From NCBI GenBank assembly GCA_003094535.1, contig NATV01000109.1:22503-86502 (forward strand): 64,000 nt of DNA, given 5' to 3'. The notes beneath the pieces are model-generated. The model did not search any database. It saw only the letters and a program-made list of their open reading frames with translations, and was not told the origin of the DNA. Of the stretch, positions 10,910 to 20,761 are shown in pieces; position 1 is the stretch's first letter, and each line of letters begins with the position of its first letter. This DNA comes from a gamma proteobacterium symbiont of Ctena orbiculata (GTDB lineage: Bacteria > Pseudomonadota > Gammaproteobacteria > Chromatiales > Chromatiaceae). Made by a program: the position numbers and the translations under genes.

Positions 10910-11824
10910 TCAATCCTCATTGGCCGCAACACCCCCGAAAACCTCAAAAAGACGGGGTAAAAAGCGACGAAACTCCAGACTCATCAGGGTGAAACGGCCA
11001 TCGAAGGCATCGGCCTCGCTCTCGATCTGTTGATCCGCGGCCTGTTCCTGGATCAGGTCGAGGAATTTCAGGCGCTTGATGGAGATATCTCCATCGATCT
11101 GGCATGAGAGGCGCTGATCCCACTCGACGGCAAGCTTGACCACCTCCTTACCGGCCTCGATATGGGCCATCATCTCGGCCGCCGATAGATCCTGCCCCTT
11201 GCAGCGCAGCATGCTCGCTTCATCACTCCGGTCCTGGAGTTCGCAACTGTCGAGGAGAGTGAAATCGCCATATCGATCGGGATGCCTCAACCACTCGGTC
11301 ATCACATGAGGTGGAGAGACCGTCACATCCAGCGGTTTTGCCGGCAGACTGCCCAGGCTCTCCCGCAACAGGGAAATCAATGCCTCCGCTCGATTGGCGC
11401 TGGCCGCATCCACCACTATCCATCCCTGCTGCTTGTCGATCATCGCGTAGTGTCGGGTATATCGGCTGAATGCCTTCGGCAGCAGTTGATGGAATATCTC
11501 ATCCCGCAGTTCGCTCCGCTCTTTACGGCCAACCTTTCTGCCCTCCTCCTGCTGAATCTGATCCACCTTCTCTTGCAAAATCTCATTCACCACCGCCGCG
11601 GGAAGCAGTTTCTCTTCCTGGCGCGCACAGATCATCTGGCAACCGCCGACCTCATGCACCAACGCCTCCGCATTACGTCCAAGTGGCGCATCCCACCCCA
11701 AACCGCTCAACTCAAGGCTTCCGCAGGGCTGGAAACGCTTGCTCTCCAGCCTCGCGGCGAGGGCTTCCTGGGTGAGATTGAAGGGTTGCTGCAGCAGATA
11801 GATCCGGAGATTTTTAAACCACAT
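10910..11824 (-). CDS. rdgC: Recombination-associated protein RdgC
   Basis: From MWFKNLRIYLLQQPFNLTQEALAARLESKRFQPCGS...; classic RdgC N terminus; the longer ORF start at 11953 is not needed. Confidence 0.92.
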   Translation of the reverse strand: MWFKNLRIYLLQQPFNLTQEALAARLESKRFQPCGSLELSGLGWDAPLGRNAEALVHEVGGCQMICARQEEKLLPAAVVNEILQEKVDQIQQEEGRKVGRKERSELRDEIFHQLLPKAFSRYTRHYAMIDKQQGWIVVDAASANRAEALISLLRESLGSLPAKPLDVTVSPPHVMTEWLRHPDRYGDFTLLDSCELQDRSDEASMLRCKGQDLSAAEMMAHIEAGKEVVKLAVEWDQRLSCQIDGDISIKRLKFLDLIQEQAADQQIESEADAFDGRFTLMSLEFRRFLPRLFEVFGGVAANED

Positions 11825-12089
11825 CACTAATACCATTGGCTGGAACGAGGGGCGGATTATGGCGAACCCGAGCGCAGTATTCCAGGATTTAATCGCTATA
11901 ATTTCGCTGCCATCCCGAATAAGATTCCAGCCGCTATCTACAATCCCATCCAACCCTTGCTATTTGCTCGATTTCGGGACATGGTTTAGGCATAACCGCT
12001 CATTATGAGCATCGCCGACAACCCGGAACAGGGTTGAAGAGGAGTGAGAAACTGAAACTCCTGGCAGCTGGACAGATCGGGTGGGTTGT

Positions 12090-12677
12090 ATGAGCCAAAG
12101 ACCGCATTCAGAGTTTACCGCGGCACAGAGAGCAATCCTGCTGCAGACCGCGGCGCATTCCATTGACCATGGTCTTGAAATGGGCAGGCCGCTTTCAATT
12201 GAAGCTGCCGCCTTCGAGGCGGAACTGCAGCTGTTACGCGCCTGTTTCGTCACCCTGCTGCTGCGGGGAGACCTGAGGGGCTGCATCGGCCACCTCGAGG
12301 CCCACTTACCGATTGTCGAGGATGTCGCCGAAAATGCCTATGCCGCTGCCTTTCGTGATCCGAGGTTCCCTCCGCTGACCGCAACAGAGCGAGCCAGCCT
12401 TGAAATCCACATTTCCGTGTTGACCCCCGCAGAACCGATAAGGTTCGATTCGGAAGAGGATCTGATCGCGAAGATCAGGCCGTTCGTGGATGGTCTGATT
12501 CTGGTGGATGGCCACCACCGGGGTACCTTTCTGCCTTCGGTTTGGGAGTCTCTGCCCGATAGCCGCATTTTCCTCAGCCATCTCAAGCAGAAAGCGGGCC
12601 TGCCCGTCAACCACTGGTCCAGCACCCTCGAGGTATTTCGCTACGAGACAGAGTCGTTCGGCGATGCCCCTTCCTGA
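12090..12677 (+). CDS. amrA: AmmeMemoRadiSam system protein A (AMMECR1 domain)
   Basis: RACFVTLLLRGDLRGCIGHLEAHLPIVEDVAENAYAAAFRDPRFPPLT...LEIHISVLTP, AMMECR1 signature. Confidence 0.88.
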   Translation: MSQRPHSEFTAAQRAILLQTAAHSIDHGLEMGRPLSIEAAAFEAELQLLRACFVTLLLRGDLRGCIGHLEAHLPIVEDVAENAYAAAFRDPRFPPLTATERASLEIHISVLTPAEPIRFDSEEDLIAKIRPFVDGLILVDGHHRGTFLPSVWESLPDSRIFLSHLKQKAGLPVNHWSSTLEVFRYETESFGDAPS

Positions 12678-12705
12678 AACGACCCGGTACCGGCCGTTCA
12701 GACCC

Positions 12706-13503
12706 CTACTTGTCAATAGCGATTTCACATCTTCCTATCGAGTCGACCCCGCAGCTCCTGCCGTCAAGCCACAAGGCACTCCCCAGCCGTGCATCCTGCA
12801 GATTGGCATCGTCGATCCTGCTCTGGGATAGATCGGCAAAACGAAGATCGGTCCGACTTAAGTCGGCACCCCTGAGGTCGGCAAATTGCAGATTGGCACC
12901 CACCATCGCCGCGCCCTGGAGTTGCGCATGGCGCAGATCCGCATAGCTGAGATTGACATAGCGGAGATCGGCATTGCTCAAATCGGTGGCGCTCAATTTC
13001 GCCCGCCGAAGTACAGCGCTGTTCAGATTCGCGCCGGCGAGACTGGCCGCCCCCACATCGAGATCGTTGATAAGGCAATTACGCCAGTTTACTCCGGGAG
13101 CCGGGGGTGTAGCGCACTCCGGGGTATCGATCGCATCAGGCATGCCAAACCAGAGGGAATAGAACACCACCCCACCGACAATCAGCAGCGAGATCACCAA
13201 GGCGGCCATGGGAAAACGCTTCTCCTCCTCGATATCCCTGGCCTCGGCCTGTTCCCGTGCGGCTATCTTGGCCTGAGCCTCGCTATCACCAGCGTCTGCC
13301 CTCAACTGCAGTGGTACCACGCTGGGTATTCGCCCGATCGCCTGCCACGACTGTTTATCGGGACTTATCTGATCCGACAGCTCAAGTTCGCCATCCAGCA
13401 GAAGATGGCGGATCCTCGCGTTGGTAAGGGGCCCCAAAACCAGGCCCTCATGTCTGACGAACCAGCTCTGTGGCTCTTTATCTTCCTGCTTTTTCATCAT
13501 CAA
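12706..13503 (-). CDS. GYF_2-like domain + single TM + pentapeptide-repeat protein
   Basis: N-term WFVRHEGLVLGPLTNARIRHLLLDGEL...SWQAI (GYF_2-like); TM LVISLLIVGGVVFYSLWFG; C-term A(N/D)LxxADL pentapeptide repeats. Confidence 0.75.
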   Translation of the reverse strand: MMMKKQEDKEPQSWFVRHEGLVLGPLTNARIRHLLLDGELELSDQISPDKQSWQAIGRIPSVVPLQLRADAGDSEAQAKIAAREQAEARDIEEEKRFPMAALVISLLIVGGVVFYSLWFGMPDAIDTPECATPPAPGVNWRNCLINDLDVGAASLAGANLNSAVLRRAKLSATDLSNADLRYVNLSYADLRHAQLQGAAMVGANLQFADLRGADLSRTDLRFADLSQSRIDDANLQDARLGSALWLDGRSCGVDSIGRCEIAIDK

Positions 13504-13633
13504 GTTGTCTATTAATTCGTCAACTATCCTAGCGACCGAAATGGAAAGAAATGAACAACATCAACACCACTTGCATATAATATTACTATCCCGACAACCA
13601 AAGCCGTCCTGTTCCCGGTTACAATTTTTTGCT

Positions 13634-14803
13634 ATGGAGATACCCGGCACTAAAATCGTATTACCTCTCCCGACTGCCGAGCCGGGCAAATCCCTTTTAC
13701 AGCAACTGCAACCCGGCCAGATTCTGCAGGGGACTGCGTTGAGTCAAAACATGGACGGCACGATCCGGCTGCAGATCGGTGTCACCCGTTTGATCGCCCA
13801 AACCACATTGAATGTACCTGCCGGCCAAGCGCTAACCCTGCAGGTAGAAAAGACCGGCAAACTGCCTGAATTGAGGGTGCTGACCCTTCCCAGTCTGGAA
13901 GAGATGAAAGCAAGTGCGCTGAAACAGGTATTGCCCCGACAGCAGCCGTTACCCGGGCTGTTCAGATTATTGACCCAGGTTGCCACCGATACAAGTCGCC
14001 CCGGTCAGTCACCGCCTCCTGCGGTACAGCAGGCGGTGCAGAATCTGTTACAGCGGATCATTCCGCTTGATCAACCAGGCTTCAAGACGCAACTCCTGCA
14101 GGCGCTGCAGCTGAGTGGCATACAGACGGAGGCCCAGTTGGTCAGGCAACAGGTGGAAGCCAACGATTTCAAGGTCAACCTGCTCCGGCTCATCGGCTTG
14201 ATTAAACCGTTGATAACCACTACCCCGAACCAGGTCAATCAAACGCTTGCCATGCAGCAGCAGCTGTTCAATCCCTCGCCGCCGCCTGCTGCGGCACCAC
14301 AGCCCGCCACCCCGCAGGAGACAAGCCCCACCACCAGGCTGCTGTTGGAGTTGTTCAAGCAGTTGGACGGCGCCATTGCACGGATTCAGACAAACCAGCT
14401 CAGTTCACTGCCAGCGGCAGACGACAGTTCGCGCCAGGTATGGCAGTTTGAGCTGCCCATACGCCAGGAAAACAGCTTCGACCTTTTTCATTTCAGGATC
14501 GGTCGCGACACCACAAACAAAGGCAGTGACATCGAGACCAGCTGGAACCTTACGCTGCATATGAGCCTGGCACCGCTGGGCCCAATGAGAGTGAGGCTGT
14601 CCCTTGTCGATGAAACCATCTCCACCACTATTTGGTCTGAGAAAGCGGATACTGCGAAACTGGTCAGCCGGCATCTCGACAAGCTTCGAGCCGGCCTCGA
14701 GTCGACCGGTTTGCAGGTTAACAAACTGGAAGCCTTCCAGGGCATGGCCAGGATTGAGAATGAACTACCCAGCGAACAATCGCTGCTGAACGAAAAGGCA
14801 TGA
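13634..14803 (+). CDS. fliK: Flagellar hook-length control protein FliK-like
   Basis: Gln/Pro-rich N-terminal half; C-terminal MSLAPLGPMRVRLSLVDETISTTIWSEKADTAKLVSRHLDKLRAGLESTGLQVNKLEAFQG typical of FliK C-domain; next to fhlB. Confidence 0.8.
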   Translation: MEIPGTKIVLPLPTAEPGKSLLQQLQPGQILQGTALSQNMDGTIRLQIGVTRLIAQTTLNVPAGQALTLQVEKTGKLPELRVLTLPSLEEMKASALKQVLPRQQPLPGLFRLLTQVATDTSRPGQSPPPAVQQAVQNLLQRIIPLDQPGFKTQLLQALQLSGIQTEAQLVRQQVEANDFKVNLLRLIGLIKPLITTTPNQVNQTLAMQQQLFNPSPPPAAAPQPATPQETSPTTRLLLELFKQLDGAIARIQTNQLSSLPAADDSSRQVWQFELPIRQENSFDLFHFRIGRDTTNKGSDIETSWNLTLHMSLAPLGPMRVRLSLVDETISTTIWSEKADTAKLVSRHLDKLRAGLESTGLQVNKLEAFQGMARIENELPSEQSLLNEKA

Positions 14804-15096
14804 CTGACGATTACCAAGCCAAAGAGTCCGATCTTGCCATTGCCTTGAAATACGATGGAGAAAATGCGCCGCGTCTGACTGCCAAGGGAAGAGGAGATCT
14901 GGCGGACAGAATTCTCGCCCTGGCGGAGGAGCATGAGGTCCCATTGCACGAAGATGCGGAACTGGCAGCCCTGCTTTCACAAATTCCGCTGGGTGATGAG
15001 ATACCTGAATCTCTCTATCGAGCGGTCGCTGAGGTGATCGCCTTTGCCTACCTGCTTTCCGGCAAACTGCCCCCTGGATACGATGATGCCTATTGA
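14800..15096 (+). CDS. FhlB-like protein (cytoplasmic domain of FlhB/EscU family)
   Basis: 98 aa; AIALKYDGENAPRLTAKGRGDLADRILALAEEHEVPLHEDAELAALLSQIPLGDEIPESLYRAVAEVIAFAYLLSGK. Confidence 0.88.
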   Translation: MTDDYQAKESDLAIALKYDGENAPRLTAKGRGDLADRILALAEEHEVPLHEDAELAALLSQIPLGDEIPESLYRAVAEVIAFAYLLSGKLPPGYDDAY

Positions 15097-15124
15097 AGGT
15101 CAAAGCAACACAGGAAGAGAACGA

Positions 15125-15406
15125 ATGAAAAGTTTGACAATAGGATTGACACTGCTGCTGGTTATTATTTCATTTCCACCACTGCAGGCCGAAGAGCGCG
15201 CGACTCAAGAGCAAACGTTAAAATCCCCAATGACGACGTCGAAACATACAAAGCAGTACAGCAGTCAACCCTTGAATCCGACCCAGCGCAGCCGTAAATG
15301 CGCCATCTATTCAGGCGTCTGCCCAATGGGCAGCATGGCAAAGGTGGGTGACTACTGCATCTGCCATACCCCGTCCGGCCCGATCCATGGGGTTGTGATT
15401 CCCTAG
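15125..15406 (+). CDS. Small secreted four-cysteine protein
   Basis: 93 aa from internal ATG; signal peptide MKSLTIGLTLLLVIISFPPLQAEE; C-term KCAIYSGVCPMGSMAKVGDYCICHTPSGPIHGVVIP. Confidence 0.6.
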   Translation: MKSLTIGLTLLLVIISFPPLQAEERATQEQTLKSPMTTSKHTKQYSSQPLNPTQRSRKCAIYSGVCPMGSMAKVGDYCICHTPSGPIHGVVIP

Positions 15407-15470
15407 GTCGGTCGCCCTAGCTAAGCTTGATTTGGATTGTCTCCACCCGTTTCAGGCCTGCAGATCAGGA

Positions 15471-15898
15471 CTATTTTTCCCTTTGTGAACGCTCGTCACT
15501 CTCTTTTTGTTCGCGTCGGTCAGCAATCTTCTGTTCCTGTTCGCGAAAACGATCGACGGCCTTGTTCAAGGCCTGGCTGCGGCTGTGATTTTTTTCCATA
15601 CACGCTTTGAGCTGGTGTGGTTGTCGAGACTGGCGGCCACCACTTCCTGCTGTTGATCGATAGCCGCGTCCAGTTTGGCGAGAAACGCACGGTACTCCTG
15701 CAGTTGAGTAGCACTCATCCCCTCCGCCGCCATCTGCTTAAAGCGCTCGAGGTACTCCTGATGGTATTGCTTCAGCTGCTCCAGCTTCGCTTCCTCCTGG
15801 CGCAGATTTTTTTTTGCCTGCCCCATGATGCGCGCCGCTTTCTGCTCTTTCGAGTGGGCAAATCGTTGTACGGGCTTGAGTCGCTTTGACGGGGACAT
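15471..15898 (-). pseudogene. fliJ: Flagellar FliJ, split by an apparent -1 frameshift near an A7 tract
   Basis: Frame 1 gives MSPSKRLKPVQRFAHSKEQKAARIMGQAKKNLRQEE...VWKK; frame 2 continues NHSRSQALNKAVDRFREQEQKIADRREQKESDERSQREK*, FliJ-like on both sides of the tract; the combined length is not a multiple of 3. Confidence 0.75.
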
Positions 15899-15912
15899 GA
15901 TCTAGATTCCGC

Positions 15913-17328
15913 TTAATCCTCAATAGGTTGGGGCAGGCTCAGCCCCTCCGGGAGTTCAACATCACTGACATCCTCCGCGGGAAACAGGGCTTCCAGGTCC
16001 TCAAGGCTCTGCTCTAGGGTGACCCGCGTATACATATCCTGGCGGAGAAATTGACTTAACGCTGGCATTGCGGAGATAGCGATATCAATCTGTTCATCAC
16101 TACCGGCTTCGTAGGCGCCAACACTGATCAAGTCTCTGTTTTGTTGATACACGGAGTAGAGATGTTTGAAGGAACGCGCGGCTTCCTGATGACTGTAGTT
16201 GGTTACGTCATTCATCGCGCGACTGATGGAGGCTTCGATATCGATTGCGGGGTAGTGTCCCGCATCCGCCAGACGGCGTGAGAGCACGAAGTGGCCATCG
16301 AGAATCGCCCGCGCCGCATCGGCAATGGGATCGTTTTGATCGTTACCTTCGGTCAACACCGTATAGAAAGCGGTGATCGAGCCGCCGCCCTTATCCCCGT
16401 TCCCGGCCCTTTCCACCAGCTGCGGCATTTTGGCGAAAACGGAGGGCGGATAGCCCTTGGTAGCAGGAGGCTCATGGATCGCCAGTGCAATCTCACGCTG
16501 AGCCTGGGCAAATCGTGTCAGGGAGTCCATGAGCAGTAATACATGCTTGCCCTGTTCACGGAAACTTTCAGCGATGCTGGTGGCCAGCATGGCGCCATGG
16601 ATGCGCCTCAGGGGAGGATTGTCAGCGGGCACCGCAACCACCACAGCCCGTTTCAGACCCTCTTTGCCGAGGATATTCTCGACGAACTCCTTGACCTCCC
16701 GGCCACGTTCGCCGATCAGGGCCACCACCGTGACATCCGCATTGGTATAGCGGGTCATCATTCCCAGCAGCACACTCTTGCCGACGCCGGAGCCGGCAAA
16801 CAGTCCCAGGCGCTGACCACGCCCGACGCTTAGCAGGGCGTTGATGGCGCGCACACCCACATCCAGCGGTTCGCGGATCGGGGTTCTTGCCAGGGGGTTG
16901 AATGTCCTCCCTGTCAACGGTCGATGTTCATCGCTGTGGATCGCACCAAAACCATCCAGGGGCTTGCCCGCGCCGTCGATGACCCGCCCGAGCAGTTGTT
17001 CCCCCACCACCGCTTCACAAACCCGACCGGTGGGGATGACGCGCGCCCCCTGCTCCAGGCCCTGAATATTGCCCGTGGGCATCAGATAGAGGCTCTCTTC
17101 GCCGAAGCCGACGACCTCGGCCTCGATGTGGGTGCCGTTGCTGCTGACCACATCGCACTGTCCGCCGATGGCGGCGCGGCAGCCGATCGCCTCGAGTGTC
17201 AATCCGACCATCCGGGTGAGACGTCCTTCCACCACCAATCCACGATCACCGCCGAGCCTGTCCTGATACTGGCGCAGTCTTTCCGCCCAGATCGGTTGTC
17301 GCTCTACGTTGATCGAATCTACTTTCAT
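15913..17328 (-). CDS. fliI: Flagellum-specific ATP synthase FliI
   Basis: [17 protein letters not shown] Walker [44 protein letters not shown]. Confidence 0.96.
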   Translation of the reverse strand: MKVDSINVERQPIWAERLRQYQDRLGGDRGLVVEGRLTRMVGLTLEAIGCRAAIGGQCDVVSSNGTHIEAEVVGFGEESLYLMPTGNIQGLEQGARVIPTGRVCEAVVGEQLLGRVIDGAGKPLDGFGAIHSDEHRPLTGRTFNPLARTPIREPLDVGVRAINALLSVGRGQRLGLFAGSGVGKSVLLGMMTRYTNADVTVVALIGERGREVKEFVENILGKEGLKRAVVVAVPADNPPLRRIHGAMLATSIAESFREQGKHVLLLMDSLTRFAQAQREIALAIHEPPATKGYPPSVFAKMPQLVERAGNGDKGGGSITAFYTVLTEGNDQNDPIADAARAILDGHFVLSRRLADAGHYPAIDIEASISRAMNDVTNYSHQEAARSFKHLYSVYQQNRDLISVGAYEAGSDEQIDIAISAMPALSQFLRQDMYTRVTLEQSLEDLEALFPAEDVSDVELPEGLSLPQPIED

Positions 17329-17334
17329 CGCCGT

Positions 17335-18018
17335 CTACTCGCTAGCTTGATCGTCCACCGAGCGGGCTCCAGCCAGCAGCGGGGCGATGAGTGTGGCAAG
17401 ACGGGACTCCAGGGTACCGTCGATCTGCGAGGTGTCGGAGATAACCTTGCAGCCGCCGCGGTTGATCACCGGATCCTCGATCAGGTTCCATCCCACCTCG
17501 TTGTCTCCCAGGGCGTAGACTTCACGAATCAGCTCGGCATCCTCGGGATGGAGCAGCAGGCGCACGTTGTTGGATGAGACCGGCAGCACCGAGAGCGCTT
17601 CACGCACCACGCCGACGATCAGGTTCGGATCGCTCTTCACCTCCCGGCGCAAAAGCTGTTTGACGATCGCAATCACCAGGTTCAACAGCTCCTTCTCCAC
17701 CCGGTTGTCTAGATCCCTGAGCGGCTGCTCGAAATGGGAGAACAGTTTATCCAGGTGAGCGGTATAGTGCTGAAGATCGCGCTGGGCCTGCGCCAATCCC
17801 TCCTTGTGGCCGAACTCAAAGCCCTCCTGCTTACCCTTCTCGAAGCCCTCCTCGTAGGCCTGCTTTTGAATCTCCTGCAGGGCGCCTGCGGTTGGTGGCG
17901 CACCCGGTGGCTGCAGGGTGCGCTGTGGCCCCACCTTGCCATCGCTCATGTCCGGCGGCAGCCACTGCATGACCTGGGCAACCTGTTGCTCCTTGTCTTT
18001 ATCAGACGAACTCTTCAC
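17335..18018 (-). CDS. fliH: Flagellar assembly protein FliH (probable GTG start at 18018; ORF extends to 18099)
   Basis: KQAYEEGFEKGKQEGFEFGHKEGLAQAQ, LLRREVKSDPNLIVGVVREALSVLPVSSNNVRLLLHPED; position between fliG and fliI. Confidence 0.9.
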   Translation of the reverse strand: MKSSSDKDKEQQVAQVMQWLPPDMSDGKVGPQRTLQPPGAPPTAGALQEIQKQAYEEGFEKGKQEGFEFGHKEGLAQAQRDLQHYTAHLDKLFSHFEQPLRDLDNRVEKELLNLVIAIVKQLLRREVKSDPNLIVGVVREALSVLPVSSNNVRLLLHPEDAELIREVYALGDNEVGWNLIEDPVINRGGCKVISDTSQIDGTLESRLATLIAPLLAGARSVDDQASE

Positions 18019-19054
18019 CGCCGCCTCCGAGCATAATCTCACCGGCATCTGCCAGGCGACGCGCAACGACCAGGATCTCTTTCTGTGCTGCTTCAACATC
18101 GCTCAGCTTGGCGGGTGCGGCCGCTTCCAGATCATCCTTCAGCATCTCCGCGGCGCGCTTCGACATATTCTTGAAAATCTTCTCTTTCAGCACTTCATCG
18201 GCTCCGCGCAGGGCGAGCAGCAACTGTTCGGTGCTCACCTCGCGCAGCAGGCTCTGGATGCCCCGATCATCGACGTCGATGAGGTTCTCGAAGACAAACA
18301 TATTGTCCTGCAGCTCCTGTCCCAGGTCGCTGTCGAGTTCGATGATCTCCTCCATCAGCTTGCTCTCAACCGCACCGTCGAGCATGTTGAGTATCTCCGC
18401 GGCTGTCTTGACCCCGCCCAGGCTGGACGATTTGACGTTGGTGGCGCCGGAGAACTGTTTCTCGAGTATCTCATCGAGCTCCTGCAACGCGGCGGGCTGA
18501 ATGCCGTCCAGGGTTGCGATGCGCATGATCACGTCGGTACGTACCCGCTCGGGAAACTGGCTGACCACCTGGGCCGCCTGATCCGACTCGAGAAACGAGA
18601 GCACGATGGCGATGATCTGCGGATGCTCGAGGCGAATCAGTTCGGCGATCGCCCGCGGATCCATCCACTTCAACTGCTCGAGTCCCTTGCTGTTGCGCCC
18701 AAGCAGAATGCGGTCTATCACACCACCCGCCTTGTCCTCGCCCAGGGCATTGGTCAGCATGTTGCGGATATATTCGTCGGAGCCGAGACCCAGCGCGGTC
18801 TGCTTCTCCAAGGTGGAGACAAACTGGCGCATCACCGCTTCCATCTGATCGGTGGTGACGTCGGTCAGCGTCGCCATTGCCAGGCCGACATCCTGCACCT
18901 CTTTCGGGCCCATGTGCCGCAACAGTTCGGCGGCATCCTTCTCCCCGAGCGCAAGCAGCAGGATGGCAGAGCGGGCAACGCCGCCGATCTTGGCGACCTC
19001 AGAGCTCTGGTCGGGGGCTGCCTGTTTGGTTTTTGCTGCCTGCTTATCTGCCAT
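18002..19054 (-). CDS. fliG: Flagellar motor switch protein FliG
   Basis: SAILLLALGEKDAAELLRHMGPKEVQDVGLAMA, LEHPQIIAIVLSFLESDQAAQVVSQFPERVRTDVIMRIATLDGIQPAALQELDEILE. Confidence 0.96.
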   Translation of the reverse strand: MADKQAAKTKQAAPDQSSEVAKIGGVARSAILLLALGEKDAAELLRHMGPKEVQDVGLAMATLTDVTTDQMEAVMRQFVSTLEKQTALGLGSDEYIRNMLTNALGEDKAGGVIDRILLGRNSKGLEQLKWMDPRAIAELIRLEHPQIIAIVLSFLESDQAAQVVSQFPERVRTDVIMRIATLDGIQPAALQELDEILEKQFSGATNVKSSSLGGVKTAAEILNMLDGAVESKLMEEIIELDSDLGQELQDNMFVFENLIDVDDRGIQSLLREVSTEQLLLALRGADEVLKEKIFKNMSKRAAEMLKDDLEAAAPAKLSDVEAAQKEILVVARRLADAGEIMLGGGGEEFV

Positions 19055-20738
19055 CTTCTGCGATCCACTTCCTGACGACCTGTGCCACCCGTTTCGGATC
19101 TTCCTCGATCATGTTGCGTGCGGCATCAAGGGTCTTCTCATAACTTCGCGGTCCGGGGAGATGGAGAGAGGCGTCATCTTCACCCAGTGCACCGATCGCA
19201 CCACCGGGCACACCGCCACCCCCTTCCAGACTCCCGTTTGCACCACCCGCACCCATTGCACCGCCTGCAGCCGCAGCCACACCTTCCGGCATGGCCGGTT
19301 CTATCGCTACCTGCTTCACGAGGCGGGTCATAACCGGCTTTATCAATCCAAAGATTAGTAGCAGAGCCAGGATATAGCCACCAACCTGCCGTACCGTATC
19401 CCAGAACCATGTCTCTTCCCACATCGGTATCTCCGGAAGCGGTTCCGGCGCCTCGGGCACGTAGAAGGCCTCGTCGATCACCTGAACACTGTCGCCGCGC
19501 TGCAGATCATAGCCGATCGCCTCCTTCACCAGGTTGGAGATCCGGGTAACCTCTTCGGCGGTACGCTCCACCGCCTCGACCGCTCCCTCCTCCGTGGTGC
19601 GATAGCGGTGGTTGACGACCACGGCGACGGAGAGTCGGCGCAGGCGACTGGTGGGCAGCCGAGTATGACTGATTGTCTTATCCAGCTCATAATTCCGCGT
19701 CGCCCGTTTACTCGAATTGACCGGTGTCGCATTCTCCGCTGCACCGCCGGCGCCGGCCAGTTGTGGTGATGTGGCCGCGGCCGGCGGTTGATTGGAGAGC
19801 GCGCCAGGCACACCCTGGACCTCGCTCAACACCGATTGCTGTTCGTTGACCTGTTCCGAGCGCAGCGCCGTGGCATCCGGGTTGAAATACTCCTGTGTCT
19901 TCTCCACATAGGTGAAATCGACATCCGCGGTGACCTCCGCGCGCAGGTTCTCCCGCCCCAGCATCGGAGCGAGGATATCCTCGATGCGCTGCTTGTAGTG
20001 ATTCTCGAGCTCCCGCGTGTACTCGAACTGGCTGCTGGTCAGCTCCATCTCCCGGGAGTCGTCCTTGCTGCTCAGGAGACGCCCCTTGTGGTCTACCACG
20101 GTCACCTTGGAAACCTCCAGTTCCGGTACGCTGGATGCAACCAGGTGAGTGATCGCCTCGACCTGCCCCTTCTCCAGGTTTCTTCCGGAGTAGAGTTTCA
20201 GCACGACCGACGCACTGGGGAATTTCCGCTTGCGTATGAACACCGATTGCTTCGGGTTCGCCAGGTGGACCCTTGCGCTCTCGACACTGGCCAGGGTCAT
20301 GATGGTGCGGGCCAGCTCACCCTCTATGGCGCGCTGATAGCGGGCCGACTCAACCAGACGACTGGTGGAAAACCCGGTATCCTCCTGCATCAACTCGAAG
20401 CCGGTTGAACCGGTCTGCGGCAATCCCTGGCCGGCAAGTTTCATCCGCGCCTGCTGCAGGGCGCTGCTGGGTACCATTACGATGCCGTTGCTCTGATCGA
20501 TCTCGTATTTTATGCCCGCCTGTTGCAGGGCCTGGGCAATCTCGATGGCGTCCTTGTGGGAGAGGTTGCCGTAGAGCGGGCTGTAGCTGGGTTCCTGGGT
20601 CCATAGCACCACCGCGAATCCCAACGCGACGCTCGCGGCAAATCCCACCAACACGGCAAATATGCGCAGCGTGGGATTAGTTTGGAGTCTATTCCTTACC
20701 TGGATCTCAGTCGTGGTCTCGGTTGCTGTCTCTGCCAT
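19044..20738 (-). CDS. fliF: Flagellar MS-ring protein FliF
   Basis: YSPLYGNLSHKDAIEIAQALQQAGIKYEI, RYQRAIEGELARTIMTLASVESARVHLANPKQSVF, LTSSQFEYTRELENHYKQRIEDILAPMLG. Confidence 0.96.
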   Translation of the reverse strand: MAETATETTTEIQVRNRLQTNPTLRIFAVLVGFAASVALGFAVVLWTQEPSYSPLYGNLSHKDAIEIAQALQQAGIKYEIDQSNGIVMVPSSALQQARMKLAGQGLPQTGSTGFELMQEDTGFSTSRLVESARYQRAIEGELARTIMTLASVESARVHLANPKQSVFIRKRKFPSASVVLKLYSGRNLEKGQVEAITHLVASSVPELEVSKVTVVDHKGRLLSSKDDSREMELTSSQFEYTRELENHYKQRIEDILAPMLGRENLRAEVTADVDFTYVEKTQEYFNPDATALRSEQVNEQQSVLSEVQGVPGALSNQPPAAATSPQLAGAGGAAENATPVNSSKRATRNYELDKTISHTRLPTSRLRRLSVAVVVNHRYRTTEEGAVEAVERTAEEVTRISNLVKEAIGYDLQRGDSVQVIDEAFYVPEAPEPLPEIPMWEETWFWDTVRQVGGYILALLLIFGLIKPVMTRLVKQVAIEPAMPEGVAAAAGGAMGAGGANGSLEGGGGVPGGAIGALGEDDASLHLPGPRSYEKTLDAARNMIEEDPKRVAQVVRKWIAEDGR

Positions 20739-20761
20739 TTTTTGCCTTCTTTATTAATAAT

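Noticed and set aside
15520-15714. 64-aa minus-strand ORF within fliJ
   Set aside because: It is a third reading frame (SFSRTGTEDC) that does not resemble FliJ; the useful continuation is the frame ending at 15471
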